Positions 13,053 through 25,522 of a stretch of DNA of 64,000 bases are shown here, piece after piece. The stretch comes from Odobenus rosmarus divergens. Taxonomy: Eukaryota > Chordata > Mammalia > Carnivora > Odobenidae. A program made the position numbers and the translations under genes. The stretch is taken from the NCBI RefSeq assembly GCF_000321225.1, contig NW_004450563.1:717329-781328 (forward strand), in the 5' to 3' direction. Each line of letters opens with the position of its first letter. The stretch's first letter is position 1. Below the pieces are notes generated by a model. It saw only the letters and a program-made list of their open reading frames with translations, ran no database searches and was not told the origin of the DNA.

Positions 13053-13799
13053 TTAACATAAATGTCGCATTATTTTGAAAGGGAATCGTTTGCAGTAGAG
13101 GAGTAAATTTAATTTACAAACCTCACATAAGATAAACTTGCCATAAGTGAATGAAATTTATAAGAACTTCTAATTAAGTTAAAAGATCAAAAGGATTATC
13201 ATTTATAATGAATATGCAAAGAATAAAGTTAGAATACCTACTAGCGAAATAGAAATTGTCTATAATTTTCTTCTGATACATATTTAAAATTATTTTAACT
13301 TTAAAATACTTTGAAGCTAATTCATTTCTCTGTTTAATATAACTTAACAATGAATTTTTTATTTTTAATATTTCCATAACTCTGTTCTGCAATAGCATGC
13401 TTTGAATTACAAGTGATTTCTAAACTATAATGACGATATCTTTGTTCTTTTATGTTAGCTTTCCTAATACCTTCAAATTATATAAATTTATGTGAAAAGT
13501 CATATAAAATTAAGTCATATTATTGACATAGTGATTATTTTTAAGTTTTTAATTATATGAGTAGTTATCCTATAGAATCAATATATCATGAGGGTTATAA
13601 TACAATTTAAAATTGAGGTGAAATCAGCTTATTTATGCCTACTATACAATTAAAGAATTTGACAAAACTAATTAATAACTAGAATTTTCATCCTTGAATA
13701 AAATGGAAAATAATCAAGATTCTCCATTTCAGTCTTGAATGTAGAAATGGCCTAGTAGTTATTTGGTTCTTTTCTCTTTTAAGACAAGACACTAAAGTT
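13053..13799. other. unassigned very AT-rich DNA
   Basis: There is no recognisable feature. Base composition is extremely AT-rich. Confidence 0.45.
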
Positions 13800-13925
13800 T
13801 ACTAGCTGATTCACATATACAATTTCATTTGATTAATACCTCAGTTTGTATGCTGGACATGCATAGTAGTTATGTTTTATTTTACAGCTGAGATAAGCAA
13901 TATCACTTGGTATAAGGACAGATAA
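13800..13925 (+). repeat. MIR relic
   Basis: 'atacaatttcatttgattaa', 'tagttatgttttattttaca' and 'gctgagataagcaatat' follow the MIR layout (catttaatcctca ... attttacagatgaggaaact). Confidence 0.45.
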
Positions 13926-15735
13926 ATTTTGGTTATATTTATATTAATTGCAAAAAACTTTAGAATTTAAATATATTTACAGTCCATTAAAGAGAGTGAA
14001 GTTATACATTACATTTAACAATGATATTTACATGATGAACAATACAAGTTATGGGTCAATTCAGTTCCATTGGATAGTATGCTACTCTGCCTATGTGAGA
14101 TTGGAAGAAATTATCTTAGCCTTGTTAATAATTTTAAATTTACTTAACCAGATACATGTACAGTGTCTTATGCATAATAGGTGATCTACAAGTGTGTGAT
14201 ACTGTTAGAAAATTGAGTTCTTGATATTCTGAAATGATTTGTATATTCCAAACAGTAGAGTGTATTGATTACTGATTTCCAGAGTAACAAAATGCCATAA
14301 AATTGTTATTCCAACACATGTAGTACATTACTTCCAAGGACACTGATACTGAAGTCCATGAAGTCAAAATAATATGGAAGAAAAAGGAAAATATTCCCTT
14401 TATCTTCCATTTCTCATTCCAGCTACCACCATTTAGCTCTTGATTTAAATATTCCCTTTATGCTATATATAGCACTAACTACAGACTGTTTAGAGTAGCA
14501 TGATGAGATGTGAATGAGTCCATATAGAATAAATAGTATAATAGGCAAATAATGGGTATGTTATCTGTGAGGAAAGTGTTGACAGGTGGTCTGTGACTCC
14601 GCCATTAGCTTCAGGAAAATCTTTGATTAAATCATTCTTGCAACTAACTCCAATGGATTTATAAGACTATGTTAGGTCTGAGAAAAGTGCTCTGTACCAA
14701 AAAAGAACATGGAGTTTATTTATGACTGCTTATTGAAAAAGCAGTAATTGATAAGTTACTGATAACTAATGATATTGAGCTGCAATAGAAAACAGGTACT
14801 ATTCACACACTTCTGAGGAAATGTAAAAATTCAAAGGATGCTGAAGTTTATTATTTTCCTGAGCTAGAGATGGTCTGCACCCTACAATCTTTGTGACTTG
14901 TAACCTTACACATGACTTGTACAAAGTGGAGGACATTAGAAGCTGTGCCTGAGAGTCACAAGAATTTTGCAATGCTATTGCTACTCTTGTGGTTACTTAT
15001 TTTAAATCCTCTGAAGAGGTAGATAAACTTGTCTGAGCTAAAACTTTTTGTGTCTAATGCATCTAATCTTCAATTTCAACCCAAGGCTATTATTGCTGAT
15101 AGAGTGTTCAGTACATCATCATGCAAATTCTCCTCAGTATTATAGTTAGCTAGAATATTTCTTTGTCCAAATAAAGTATTACAGAGATTTGTAAATGTGG
15201 GAGGATGTAGTGTGGTTTACAATTTATAAGAACTGAAATAATCAGTAATTCACAATGCATTTGCAAGAATGGTTTTCAATAAACTAGATATTAGACAATG
15301 AAGTACAGAGTCCCTACAAAATGGTAAACAGGTTCAGCCCTATCAATTCTCAGCTTCCTACCTTGAGATTGACTTTAGGTGGCTGTGTGAGGATGGCACA
15401 CAGGCAAAGCCCTGCATACTCCTTGACTGAAGAGACAAAGCTGAGAATCTGTGGATACCAAAGTGTCTAAGGTTTTCTGGACAGAGAACTGGAGAGCAGA
15501 GAGGGAATGCAGTTATGCAGAAGAGTGCTGTCAAATATTCAGGTAATTACATATCGACACATGCATATGAGGCAAGCTTAAGAACTATGAGTTAACAGTT
15601 CTTGGATGTCACACAGGTACAAGAAAAATACCTGTTCCCACTAGTCTAAATGGAAAGCCTCGTGACCTACAGGGCATTGGATAACATAATCAGAAGTGTC
15701 TTACCTTAGCTACACTTACAGTGAGCATAGCAAAA
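13926..15735. other. unassigned non-coding DNA
   Basis: No gene or repeat can be classified by eye. A weak MIR-like tail may lie at 14140-14200. Confidence 0.4.
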
Positions 15736-15737
15736 GA

Positions 15738-15840
15738 TACAGAGATGTTGAATCACTGTGTTGTACACCTGAAACTAATGTAATGTTGCATGTCAAATAT
15801 ACTGAAAAACAAAAACAAAAACAAAAAAACAAACAAGAAA
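15738..15840 (+). mobile_element. L1 3'-terminal fragment, sense
   Basis: 'gaatcactgtgttgtacacc' followed by 'tgaaactaatgtaatgttgc' and 'atgtcaaatatactgaaaaa' is a well-known mammalian L1 3' tail. It ends in an A-rich (caaaaa)n tail and is strongly 5' truncated. Confidence 0.75.
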
Positions 15841-15929
15841 TAAGCAAAGTAAGTGTTTTACTTTAACATTGGGGAATAATTTTTCCTAGGTTAAGTAATG
15901 CTCTGATATCACTTAATAAATATTAGAAG

Positions 15930-16870
15930 AAATTTCTGAAAGGATGAAACTATGTAATTTAACTGCATTCCAGAATCAACTTCAAGAAAATTTATGGTAA
16001 TTAAAAAAATCCAGCACCCAACAAGATATTCATAATATCTGGTGTGAAAAAACAAAACAAACAAACATGCAACGAACAAAAAATAAGCAGGCAGGGAAAG
16101 AGCAGGAAAATACTATCTATGACAAGGACAAACACAACCAGTAGAAATCAACTTGGAAATGACACAACTATTAGAATTGACACAGGATATTAAAAATAGT
16201 TATTAAAATATTTTTATATATTCAGAAAGTTAAATATGGACACGTACATTATTTAAAAGATGGAAATCAACTTCAAAGAAATTAAAACTACAATTGTTGA
16301 AATAAAAAAAAGATCAAGGATAGAGTAGGTATTGTAGAATAAAAGACTAGTGATCTTGAATACACAGCAATATAATACAAAATGAAATAGAGAGAGAAGA
16401 TGGGGTCAAAACCAAAAACAGATAGACAACCAAACAAAAATAGATAATAAAGCTATGGGGAAACTTCTAGGGTCCAATACACTTGTGATTGGAAACCCCA
16501 AAAGCAGAGGGACAAAAATATCTGAACAATAATAGCTATCATTCAAATTTAATGAAAAGTATAAACCTAAAGTTCCAGAATGCTCAACAAACATCAAGTA
16601 CAACAAACATTATTAAAATTGCACAACGGCACATCATAATCAAAGTTCTCAAAATAGTGATAAAGATAATAGCTCAAAGTCATCAGAAATAGAAGATACT
16701 CTAGTACAGAGTATCAAAGATAAATATAAAAGGTTTCTCAGTGGAAGCAATGCAAGTGAGAAGATATTACAACAATACCCCAAAGTATTTAAAAAAATAA
16801 TATTACGAATCTAGAACTTTTAAGTGAAAATGTCATTCAAAAAAAAGTTGAAATGGATTTCTCTGGTTTA
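15930..16870 (+). mobile_element. old L1M/HAL1-type ORF1 region, sense, decayed
   Basis: Diverged but ordered landmarks of an ancient L1/HAL1 ORF1 segment are present: 'ccagcacccaacaagatatt', 'gcaggaaaatactatctatg', 'atgacacaactattagaatt', 'gtgatcttgaatacacagca', 'tcaaatttaatgaaaagtat' and 'gcacatcataatcaaagttc'. The fragment at 16489-16692 (contains METPKAEGQKYLNNNSYHSN) is a shadow of it. Frameshifts and stops are frequent, so no protein is made. Confidence 0.65.
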
Positions 16871-17229
16871 CACAAATCAAGATAATCTCTAACCAGCAGA
16901 ACTGAATTACTTCAGGTAATTCAAGTAAAGGAAAATTATACCACAGGGAAATATGTATCTATACAAAGGAACAAAGAGCACAGGTAATTACATGTGTAAA
17001 TATATAACATTTTTGTTATTATTTAAATATTTTCAAAGATAATTGACTTTTTACATAAAAATAATAAAGAGCAGTGGAGGATTTATAACACATGATGAAA
17101 TAGTAATGATAGCATAAAGTTTGGTTGGGAGTAAATGGAAGTATAATACTTTAAATTTCTTACACTAAAGATGAGATATTAAAAAAGTCACTTGAAGAGA
17201 GACTGTGATAATTTCATGACATCTACAAT

Positions 17230-18555
17230 AAAGCCTAAATCAACAAATAAAATACTAAATCACATATTATAAATGTATAATAAATTTAATGAAAAGCATT
17301 TTAAGGGGAAATTTATAGCACTAAAATCCTACATTGAAAGAGAACAGATATCTCAAATCAATTATCTCAACTTATACCCTGAGTAACTAAAAAAATAAAA
17401 AGCAGATAAATCCCGAGGTAAGTAAAAGAAAGGAATTATTAAAAGCCAGATGCTAAGTCAATGAAATAGAAATTAAAACAAAAACAGAGGAAATCTATTT
17501 TTTAAAGCTGATGTTTTGTGAAGATTAATAAAATGGGTAAACCTTTAGCTGAAATAATCAATGAATAATAGAGGACAATACCAATTTCAGGAATGAGAGG
17601 ATGACATCACTACAAATTTTATAAATATTAAAAGGATCGGTTATGTAGATAGATAAAATAGATCAACAAAACAGACTAGGCAATTCAGAAATACATACAG
17701 ATTTAAAGGGCAATTGATTTTTCACAAAGGTGAAGGTGTGGTATGGTTGAAAAAGGATGATCTTTTTTTTTTAAATTTTATTTATTTGAAAGAGAGCACA
17801 CAAGCAGTTAGTGGTGGGGGAGGAGTAGAGTGACAGGGAGAAGCAGACTCTCCTCCCCACGGAGGGGCTCAGTCCCAGGACCTCAAAATCATGATCTGAA
17901 CTGAAAGCAGATGCTTAATCGACTGGTCCACCAGTTGGTTAAAGACCATGAAAGGATGGTCTTTTCAACAAATGGTTCTGGAAAAGTTGGATGTCCATAT
18001 ACAAAACAAAGAAATACATACAAATTTGATTCATACTTGTACTATATGAATAATTAACTAAAACCAGATTATACACAAAATATAAAAATTTTAGAAAATA
18101 TTTATGCCTTTGACAGGCAATTCTTAGATACATAATCAAGATTCATTAACAAAATGATCATTTGAACTTCATAAAAATATAACTTCTGCTCTTTGAAATG
18201 CACTAAAAAATAAGACAATAGCTAGAGAGAACATCTTTGTAAAGCATTTATGTGGTAAAGTTTTGCATTCAGGCTATATAAAAGAGTGCTCAAAACTGAG
18301 CAATAGAAAATAAAACAAAATTTTTTAAATGGACAAAAATTTTGAAAAGATACTTTACCAAAGATGTACAGATAGCTAATAGTACATGAACAGATGTTCA
18401 TTGTTGTAGAAGAGAAATCTATGACTACAATGAGATGCCACTACACATTTATTAGAATGGCAGAACTTTAGTAAGATTGTTGAAGAATTGGGAATTTTAT
18501 ACACAGCTGGTGGAACTGTAAAATGGCAAAATGACTTTGAAAAGCAATTTGCTTG
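17230..18555 (+). mobile_element. old L1 ORF2 C-terminal region, sense, interrupted by a SINE
   Basis: Typical L1 ORF2 coding landmarks read in sense: 'ctacattgaaagagaacaga', 'gaataatagaggacaatacc', 'caattgatttttcacaaagg', 'ttttcaacaaatggttctgg', 'caaaatgatcatttgaactt', 'atgagatgccactacacatt', 'cacagctggtggaactgtaa'. This part of ORF2 lies at and downstream of the reverse-transcriptase domain. A SINE (17767-17950) is inserted. The element stops abruptly near 18555, where antisense L1 begins. Confidence 0.75.
17752..17965 (-). mobile_element. CAN-SINE inserted in the L1 ORF2, minus strand
   Basis: Minus-strand SINE, somewhat diverged, spanning 'aaattttatttatttgaaag' to 'gactggtccaccagttggtt'. 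The TSD AAAGGATGATCTTTT (17752-17766) and AAAGGATGGTCTTTT (17951-17965) lies in the L1 coding sequence, so the SINE is younger than the L1. Confidence 0.85.
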
Positions 18556-19660
18556 GATTTAATTTAATTTTTTCTGTCCTTATTGTAGTGGCTAAAATGT
18601 CCATTTCAATATTATATTGGACATGCTGTGCTTCCTGGTCTTAGGGGAAAAGTTTTCAGACTATTACCAGCTATAGTTTTGTTATTTGTTTAGTTTTTTG
18701 TAGCTATTCTTTACAAGGTTTAGCGAATTTAATTCTATTTTTAATTTTTGTGTCTTTTAAGAATATTGATCAGAAATATAAGTTGGATTTTGTCAAATGC
18801 ATCATTGAGTAGCTCCCACAGTTTTCTATCTCCTCAGTTAATATGGGATTACATTGATTTTCTAACGTTAAACCAACCTTGCTTTCCTGGGATAACCCCA
18901 CTTTATCATTAAATATTACCCTTTATATTTCTTGTTGTAGTCTAGTTGCTAAAATGATATTAAGGATTTTTGCATCTATGGTTATGAGTGAAATTTTGTA
19001 TATTAAAAATACTTTTTTTTTTTAAGATTTTATTTATTTGACAGAGAGAGACACAGCGAGAGAGGGAACACAAGCAGGGGGAGTGGGAGAGGGAGAAGCA
19101 GGCTTCCCGCGGAGCAGGAAGCCCGATGAGGATCCTGGGATCATGACCTGAGCCGAAGGCAGACACTTAACGACTGAGCCACCCAGGCGCCCCTGCTTTT
19201 TTCTTCTTTAACGACCTTATTTTGGTATCAGAGTAACAGAATGAGATGGGAGTACTTCTACACTTTCAACTGGAAGATTTTTTTTCCAGAAATTATATTA
19301 TTTTAGGTATTTTTTTCATAAATACTTCACAGGTGAAGTCAACAGTCCCTAGAGGTTATGTGTTGTTGCTGTTGTTTTTGTTTGTTTTGTTTTGTTTTTG
19401 AAAGGTCTTTAATTATAGTTGTAAGTGCTATTCTGGTTATCATTTTTGTCTTAAGTGAACTTTGGGAATTTGTATTTCCTAAATAATTTGCTCATTTTAT
19501 GTAACTTACTTAATCTAGGAAATAAAGTATTTTATAACATTCTCTTATCTTTTTAATATCTGTAAAATCTGTAGTTATGTCACCTCTCTCATTCCTAATA
19601 GCAACTTTGATAACTTCTGAGGTCCCCATGAAAATAGGTCTCTATTAAAGGATCATGCCC
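18556..19660 (-). mobile_element. old L1 ORF2 reverse-transcriptase region, antisense, interrupted by a SINE
   Basis: Read on the minus strand this is L1 ORF2. On the plus strand the marks are 'gttggattttgtcaaatgca', 'aaaccaaccttgctttcctg', 'gataaccccactttatcatt', 'ttaaggatttttgcatctat' and 'gtcacctctctcattcctaa'. It is decayed and holds a SINE at 19013-19193. It abuts a sense ORF2 fragment at about 18555. Confidence 0.65.
19013..19193 (-). mobile_element. CAN-SINE, minus strand
   Basis: Complete minus-strand element from poly-T and 'aagattttatttatttgaca' to 'actgagccacccaggcgccc'. The TSD is unclear because the left flank merges into the T run. Confidence 0.9.
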
Positions 19661-19848
19661 TTCCCTTGTATCTTGATGTGCCTATTTACTAGTCGTAGAG
19701 GGACCGCCTGTGTACACTAAGGGCTACCATACTCTAGATGGAGTGTTTTTTTGACTCTTTTTAAGGTAAGGTACCTGAGTTAGTAAATGTGTTCCTTCTT
19801 AACTGAAAAGGGGACAGGGAAGAGTGGCAATCTCATCTGATATTTTTA

Positions 19849-20200
19849 AAAAGTACCTGACTTAAAAAAAATTAAAAAGCAAACAAAAAGCAGAATCAGA
19901 ACTATAAATAGAATAAACTGATGGTTGCTAAGGGGGGGGGTGGGGGTTGCGAAAAATGAGTGAAAGGTGGAGGGAGATATAGGCCTCCAGTTACGGAATA
20001 AGTTAGTTATGGCAATAAAAAACAGAGCATAGGAATACAGTCAGTAATATTGTAATAGCAATGTAATGGGATAAATGGTAGCTACATGTGGTGAACGTAA
20101 CATATTGTATAAACTTGTCAAATCACTAAGTTGTATACCTGAAACTAATATAACGTTGTGTGTCAAGTAAACTCAGAAAAAAAAAAAAAAAAAGTACTGA
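19849..20200 (+). mobile_element. 5'-truncated L1 3' end, sense
   Basis: 'gaataaactgatggttgcta', a G-rich run at 19933-19950 and 'gtatacctgaaactaatata' are followed by a long A tail (20177-20194). A TSD of 'aaaagtacctgac' type flanks it (about 19850 and 20190). This is a second copy of the L1 3' end type seen at 15738. Confidence 0.75.
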
Positions 20201-21150
20201 CCTACAAGAAATAGTAAGTTTATGGGCCCTACAAATTATACCAGTTTAATGAAAGATACCAATTCTATTGTTATAACTTATACCAAACAAAACTTCAAAA
20301 AGCTAGGGCCATGTCTAAAATAATATCTTCTCTCTAGCTCAGATATAAGAAATAGAACCTGTAATTAGAAAGCTAGAAAAACAGAGCATGATAAAGAAGA
20401 GTTGTTGACCTGTGACAATGGAAGGAGGATTTGACTCATAGCTATTACTCAAGTGATCAAATTAGCTAGCATTCTTAAGTTAATATCCATACTGAAAGTA
20501 AACATATATATTTGGGGTCTGTCATGCTATGGCCCAATTTAGCAAGAATAGAGACTTTCTAATATCAATGGGAATTAAAATATCACATGGGAAAATAATG
20601 ATTTATTAGAGTCATTGCCACTTCCTTAATGAATATATATATTTATATATGTACATATATATATATATATCATTATGAAGCTTGTACCAGACAAAAAAAG
20701 AAATGCCTAAAAGAAATAAATGTGTAGACTAAGCTGTGAAAAGGGCTGCTAAATTTTGTACTGGGGAAACTGAATCCCCACTACTTCTATTCAAGGACAG
20801 CTATTCACGGTTATAAAAATATATGACTTCTAAGGAATTAGAAAACTGGAAATCAAGTGGAACAGGGACATGAGAATTATCTGGTAGTATTGTTCTTGTA
20901 CCTAAATTTTTGTATATCTAAATGGCTTTTGTAATGTCATTAAAAACTTCTTCAAACGAAAGGAATATGCTGGAAGACTTGGAATCTTACCATATTTATA
21001 ATACGGATCAAATAATTCTCAAAACAATACAAATGTTTGCTGTTCATCAGAAAAATTCTTTATTGGTAATGTATAAGAGGTGAAGGAAGCCTATTGAGGG
21101 CATTACCTGAGACATGGTAGCAAATAGATTTTCTTTAGCTTGTGCCATCA
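20201..21150. other. unassigned non-coding DNA with an AT microsatellite
   Basis: No gene is recognised. A short imperfect (TA)n tract lies at about 20632-20670. Confidence 0.4.
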
Positions 21151-21164
21151 GAAGGTAAGAAGTA

Positions 21165-21371
21165 GGGGCACCTGGGTGGCTTAGTCATTTAAGGATCTGC
21201 CTTCAGCTCAGGTCATGGTCCATGGGTCCTGCGATCAAGCCCAGTGTCAGGCTCCCTGCTCAGCGGGGAGTCTGCTTCTTCCTCTGTCTCAGACCTTCCT
21301 CCCCTGCTTGTGCTCTTGCTTGCTCCCTCTCTCTTTCTCTCAAGGGAATAAATAAAAAAATCTTTACAAAA
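21165..21371 (+). mobile_element. CAN-SINE
   Basis: Head 'ggggcacctgggtggcttag', body 'catggtccatgggtcctgcg', a CT-rich tract and an A-rich tail. The flanks show only an imperfect duplication (gaaggtaagaagta / gaaagataagaaat). Confidence 0.92.
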
Positions 21372-24300
21372 AGAAAGATAAGAAATATTGTTAGTGAGAG
21401 TATGCATGATGTCTGCATGGCCAGAAGTTTTCCCATTAGTTAAAGCAGAAGCTCAAATGATAATCAAGTCCTTACTGAATTATGTCATCCTACACATTAA
21501 AACTGTTTCCAGTGGTGGAAGTCATTTCACTTCCATTGTAATTCAGGGTCTCTGTATTAGCATACAAATATAATAACATATCATACTTTTTATCATCTCC
21601 AGTCTTCTGGAAAAGTGGAATAAATGAACTATATCCCTAAGAATTATATTGCTAAATTATGTCAAATCACTGTAGCCTATGTTTTTTACCAACTGGTTTT
21701 ATTAAGAATAAGGCCAACTTCCTCCAAATTAATATTTGGAAGATCTACAAATTTAGAATTTAAACTTACCTCTTTCCCTGATATCATTAAGTATTCATAG
21801 GTAAAATAATTAAAAGATTTGCTTATTTTCCTATGTTTATTTAACCATGGAGTAACCAGATGTTGGAAAAATCTGAGGAAGTGTTTTATTGATATGGATC
21901 AGGAGACCAAGTCTACAACAAAGTGTTATAACAGAATGGATTATCACTGCACTAAGAAAGCCCCTGCATATATTGCTGATAACTCACTTGTTATCAAAGT
22001 GAAGAAGAAACTCAGCTGGAGACATGCTTTTGCATTTGAGATAGTACATCTGACTGGATGAGCTGCATCTCCCCATAAGGGCTGTAAGGTTATACTCTCT
22101 AGGCAGTAACTTACATAACAGGGGAGCTGAAGAGAAAAGATTTTATAATGGACTTACTGCAGGCAAGATCAGTTTTGTTAGTTTTTGAAAAAAAATATTC
22201 TGACAGTAATTTGATATTTGATACTTATATTTCATATCTAAATATAGTTATAGTATTATTTCTCATTCTTTTATTTTTTATTTTATTTCATATTCCTCAT
22301 TCTTTTAAAAAGGAGTTCTTCAACTACAAATTGTCCTATGAGATTAAGGCTGAAGAAACCTTTTTTTTTCTTTTTTTCTTTCCTTTTTTTCCCCTCTTTT
22401 GGCCTATAATGCAACCACGGATGGTTTAAGTTTAAAAGAAATGAAAAACTCCAAGTCTTTCCATAGTCTAAAATCAGTATTAACAAAATATTAATAAATA
22501 CACTTTTAAATTCATCACCCATTATGTTATTGAATATACCAAAAGGAAGAAATTATTCACCAATTGAGCTAATAAAAATAATGGTACTAAGGTTGAAAGT
22601 CTCTTACTGTTACCCTAAGAATCTGATTTTTATATATTTTAGCCACTTGGGTGTTAACAAAACTGAATATAGATGTAAAATGGAAAAATATTCTGGCCCA
22701 GATGATGGGTTGGTTTCTCCAAAAGGCCTGAAATTCAGTTTTCTGTAATGATGACTCTATCCTATTTAGAACCTAGCAATCTTCAGTACCCATATGTGAG
22801 GACCCTGTAATAATTAAAAGACTTTATTTCTTAATATTCTTGCATTAATGACATTTGATTTAATTCTATTTGTACATAATAAGCTTTCCCATTTTGAGAT
22901 ATTTTTACACAGGGACTAAAATATGCCCATCATCAAACTCAAGGGGACTTATTAAATACTATATTGGGGGGATAGAATCCAGGACTAGAACTGTAAACTC
23001 TTATGATACAGAAATATTGACAAACTTGATACACTGGGACAGTTACAGAAACACATAATTCAGATGCAAATGGATTGAATCAGAACATAATACAAGGTAT
23101 AGAGATCAGAACAAAACTAGAAGATATTTGGGAGAGAATTTGGAATTGGATAGCTTGGAATGAAATCATGTTCCAACAAAATATAGCTAAAGAATATCAC
23201 AAGCCCCCACCTCTATAACAATAGGACAAATAATTACAGGATATATTTACTAGTACTGAACTACAGGATTGTACCTATTCATGGGAACAGTTGGATATTG
23301 GGTATCATACTATCTATGGAGAGATTGAAAGATGACGTAAGAAGGTTTATGATATTTATAGAGGAGCTAAAAATGTTTATACAGATTGAAAAAATGTCAC
23401 AGATGGAAAGTGTTGAAAAATCAAACTAACATAATTTTCCTTAAGGATATATACTTTTTCCTATAAAGATATGGGACAAATATGTTAGATGAATGCTTGA
23501 TATTCAAAGAGATTTAATTGACTGCAGTTAAAGTGTCAACATTGACATTGATGGACATAAGAAATGGCCAATTGGCATGGTTTGTCCTTAAGGTTTAAAA
23601 TGAACTAAAACTTGCTCCTTACAGTTTAACAGTCCTACATGTACCTCCAATAAGCATCTGTAAAGCACTTCAATAATAGATAATGGGCTTGGTGCAGCAT
23701 GTCTTTCTATATTGGAAACATTATTTGGGAAGACAGGACTAGTTCTGTTGGCCCTGATTTAATCTGTAAGAATAAAAAAATAAAAACTTGAACAATTGAT
23801 GAATATTTATAAGAAATATATTGAGCCATGCAAGAAAAATTGTGAATCAAATCTTTAGGCTATCTATATTGACTAGACTATGTTGATTATGCATTAGGCA
23901 TAGTGGGACATCTAATTGGGAAAATCTAAAATGAAAACTAAAGAATAACTTTCAAATTGTAAAGCACTTAGAAAAATGAGCTACTAAAACTAATCAACTG
24001 GTTATAAAGCTGTTTATAAGATGAACAAGAATTCTTACATCTAGCTAATCAAGAATCTGCTTTAAATATATATATATATTATGTATGTTTTTAAAACTAA
24101 TATTCTTTTAAAATTTTTATTCTAAATTATATTATTTATCATCACTTTATTATGTATACTGTTTTGGAATTGTTGGGTATATAGAAAATTAAGAACAGTT
24201 CAAAGAGAAATCAACAGTGCAATATAAATTTATGGAAAATCTGAAACTCCAACATCAAAAGGGAAAATAATTGTGTGTAAAAGAATTTAATCTAACCTTA

Positions 24301-24586
24301 CTGAGGAATGATGAAGGATGTGACAAATCGTATGTGATAAACACACTGACAGGGGCATCCATAGGAGGTACTGACAAAGAATTAATGAGGAGCACAATGT
24401 ACAGAGTAAGCCTGGTAATGAATTATGAAAAACAGGACATCAGAATAAGCTCAATCTAACTACTAACATAAATTGAGTACCTATTGATTGTTTCCTAAAA
24501 GTAGGATGATATAAAACAATTGTAGTTTTAATTCCATAACCACAAAGCTGAAAAATTTAGCTTTGTAGCCAATGGCTGGCCTCATT
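21372..24586 (+). other. unassigned 3.2-kb stretch with plus-strand-biased short frames
   Basis: No SINE, L1 or LTR is visible. Short open frames cluster on the plus strand: 21819-22061, Cys-containing, with CYNRMDYHCTKKAP; 22524-22748; 22870-23058; an untitled frame around 23080-23210 with WERIWNWIAWNE; and 24271-24459. An A/T-rich stretch near 24110-24180 would encode a hydrophobic segment. The pattern could be a decayed coding fossil, for instance an old endogenous retroviral gene, or chance. I recognise no domain and assign no function. A poly-pyrimidine run lies at 22360-22400. Confidence 0.3.
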
Positions 24587-25030
24587 AATTTTCTTTTGTA
24601 ATGAAGTACCACAAAAGTGGTGGCTTAGAACAACAAAAATGATCATCTCACAGTTTTTCAGGCTGGAATTCTGAGATAAAGGAGTCAGTTGGTTTGTTTC
24701 TTTCAGAGGGCTATGAGGGAGAATCTGTTCCGTGCCTCTTTCCTAGCTTCTGGTGGTTTACTGGCAATCTCCGCCATTCTTTGGCTTATAGATGTATCAA
24801 CTGGATTTCTTCCTTCATCTTCTCATGGTACTTTCCCGGTGTGCCTATCTGTCTCTGAGTACAAATATCTCCATTTTGTAAGGATACAGTCATGCTGGAT
24901 TAGGCAATTACATCATCTTAAATTGATCATCTGCAAGGACCCTACTTCCATATAAGATCACATTAACAGGTGCTGGGTATTAGGACTTCAACATTTTTTG
25001 GAGGGACATAATTCAACTCATGATTGGCTA
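24587..25030 (-). mobile_element. MLT1-type MaLR LTR, antisense
   Basis: The plus strand shows the reverse complement of the MLT1 solo-LTR pattern: 'gaagtaccacaaaagtggtg', 'gcttagaacaacaaaaatga', 'ctcacagtttttcaggctgg', 'agggagaatctgttccgtgc', 'tctgcaaggaccctacttcc', 'agatcacattaacaggtgct', 'ggagggacataattcaactc'. MaLR elements are non-autonomous LTR retrotransposons related to ERVL. No internal region is seen, so it is a solo LTR. The frame at 24689-24955 is fortuitous. Confidence 0.8.
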
Positions 25031-25254
25031 ACAGCACACCTTTAGGATATTTACTAAATAATAAAATTAGTTAATTCTTTATTAATTGGTATGTTCCTTT
25101 GGGTATTGTTTTCTTTATTTTTTAGTATTATTTGGAATGTTTTAATATCCTCCACATGTCTACCTAACATGTTCAATCTTTTCTCTAGTTTCTTAAACCT
25201 GTGACATATTTATAATAACCATTTCAATGTCCTTTTTATTCTATTCTCTTTGCT

Positions 25255-25314
25255 ATTGATGGGTCAGTTTTTTTTTAAGGTTTTATTTATCTGAGAAAGA
25301 GAGAGAGAGAGAGG

Positions 25315-25348
<34 letters not shown>

Positions 25349-25522
25349 GAGAGAGAGAGAATGTGCACAAGCCGGGGGAGGGGCAGAGGGAGAAGCAGAC
25401 TTTGCACTGAGTGGTGAGCCTGATGTGGGGCTCGATCCCAGGAACCTGGGATCATGACCTGAGCCAAAGACAGAGGCTTAACTGACTAAGCCACCCAGGC
25501 ACCCCCATTGCTGGGTCAGTTT
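25255..25522 (-). mobile_element. CAN-SINE with expanded GA tract, minus strand
   Basis: Complete minus-strand element with TSD ATTGATGGGTCAGTTT (25255-25270) and ATTGCTGGGTCAGTTT (25507-25522). The normally short GA-rich part of the tail has grown into a roughly 65-bp (GA)n microsatellite at about 25297-25360. Confidence 0.93.
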
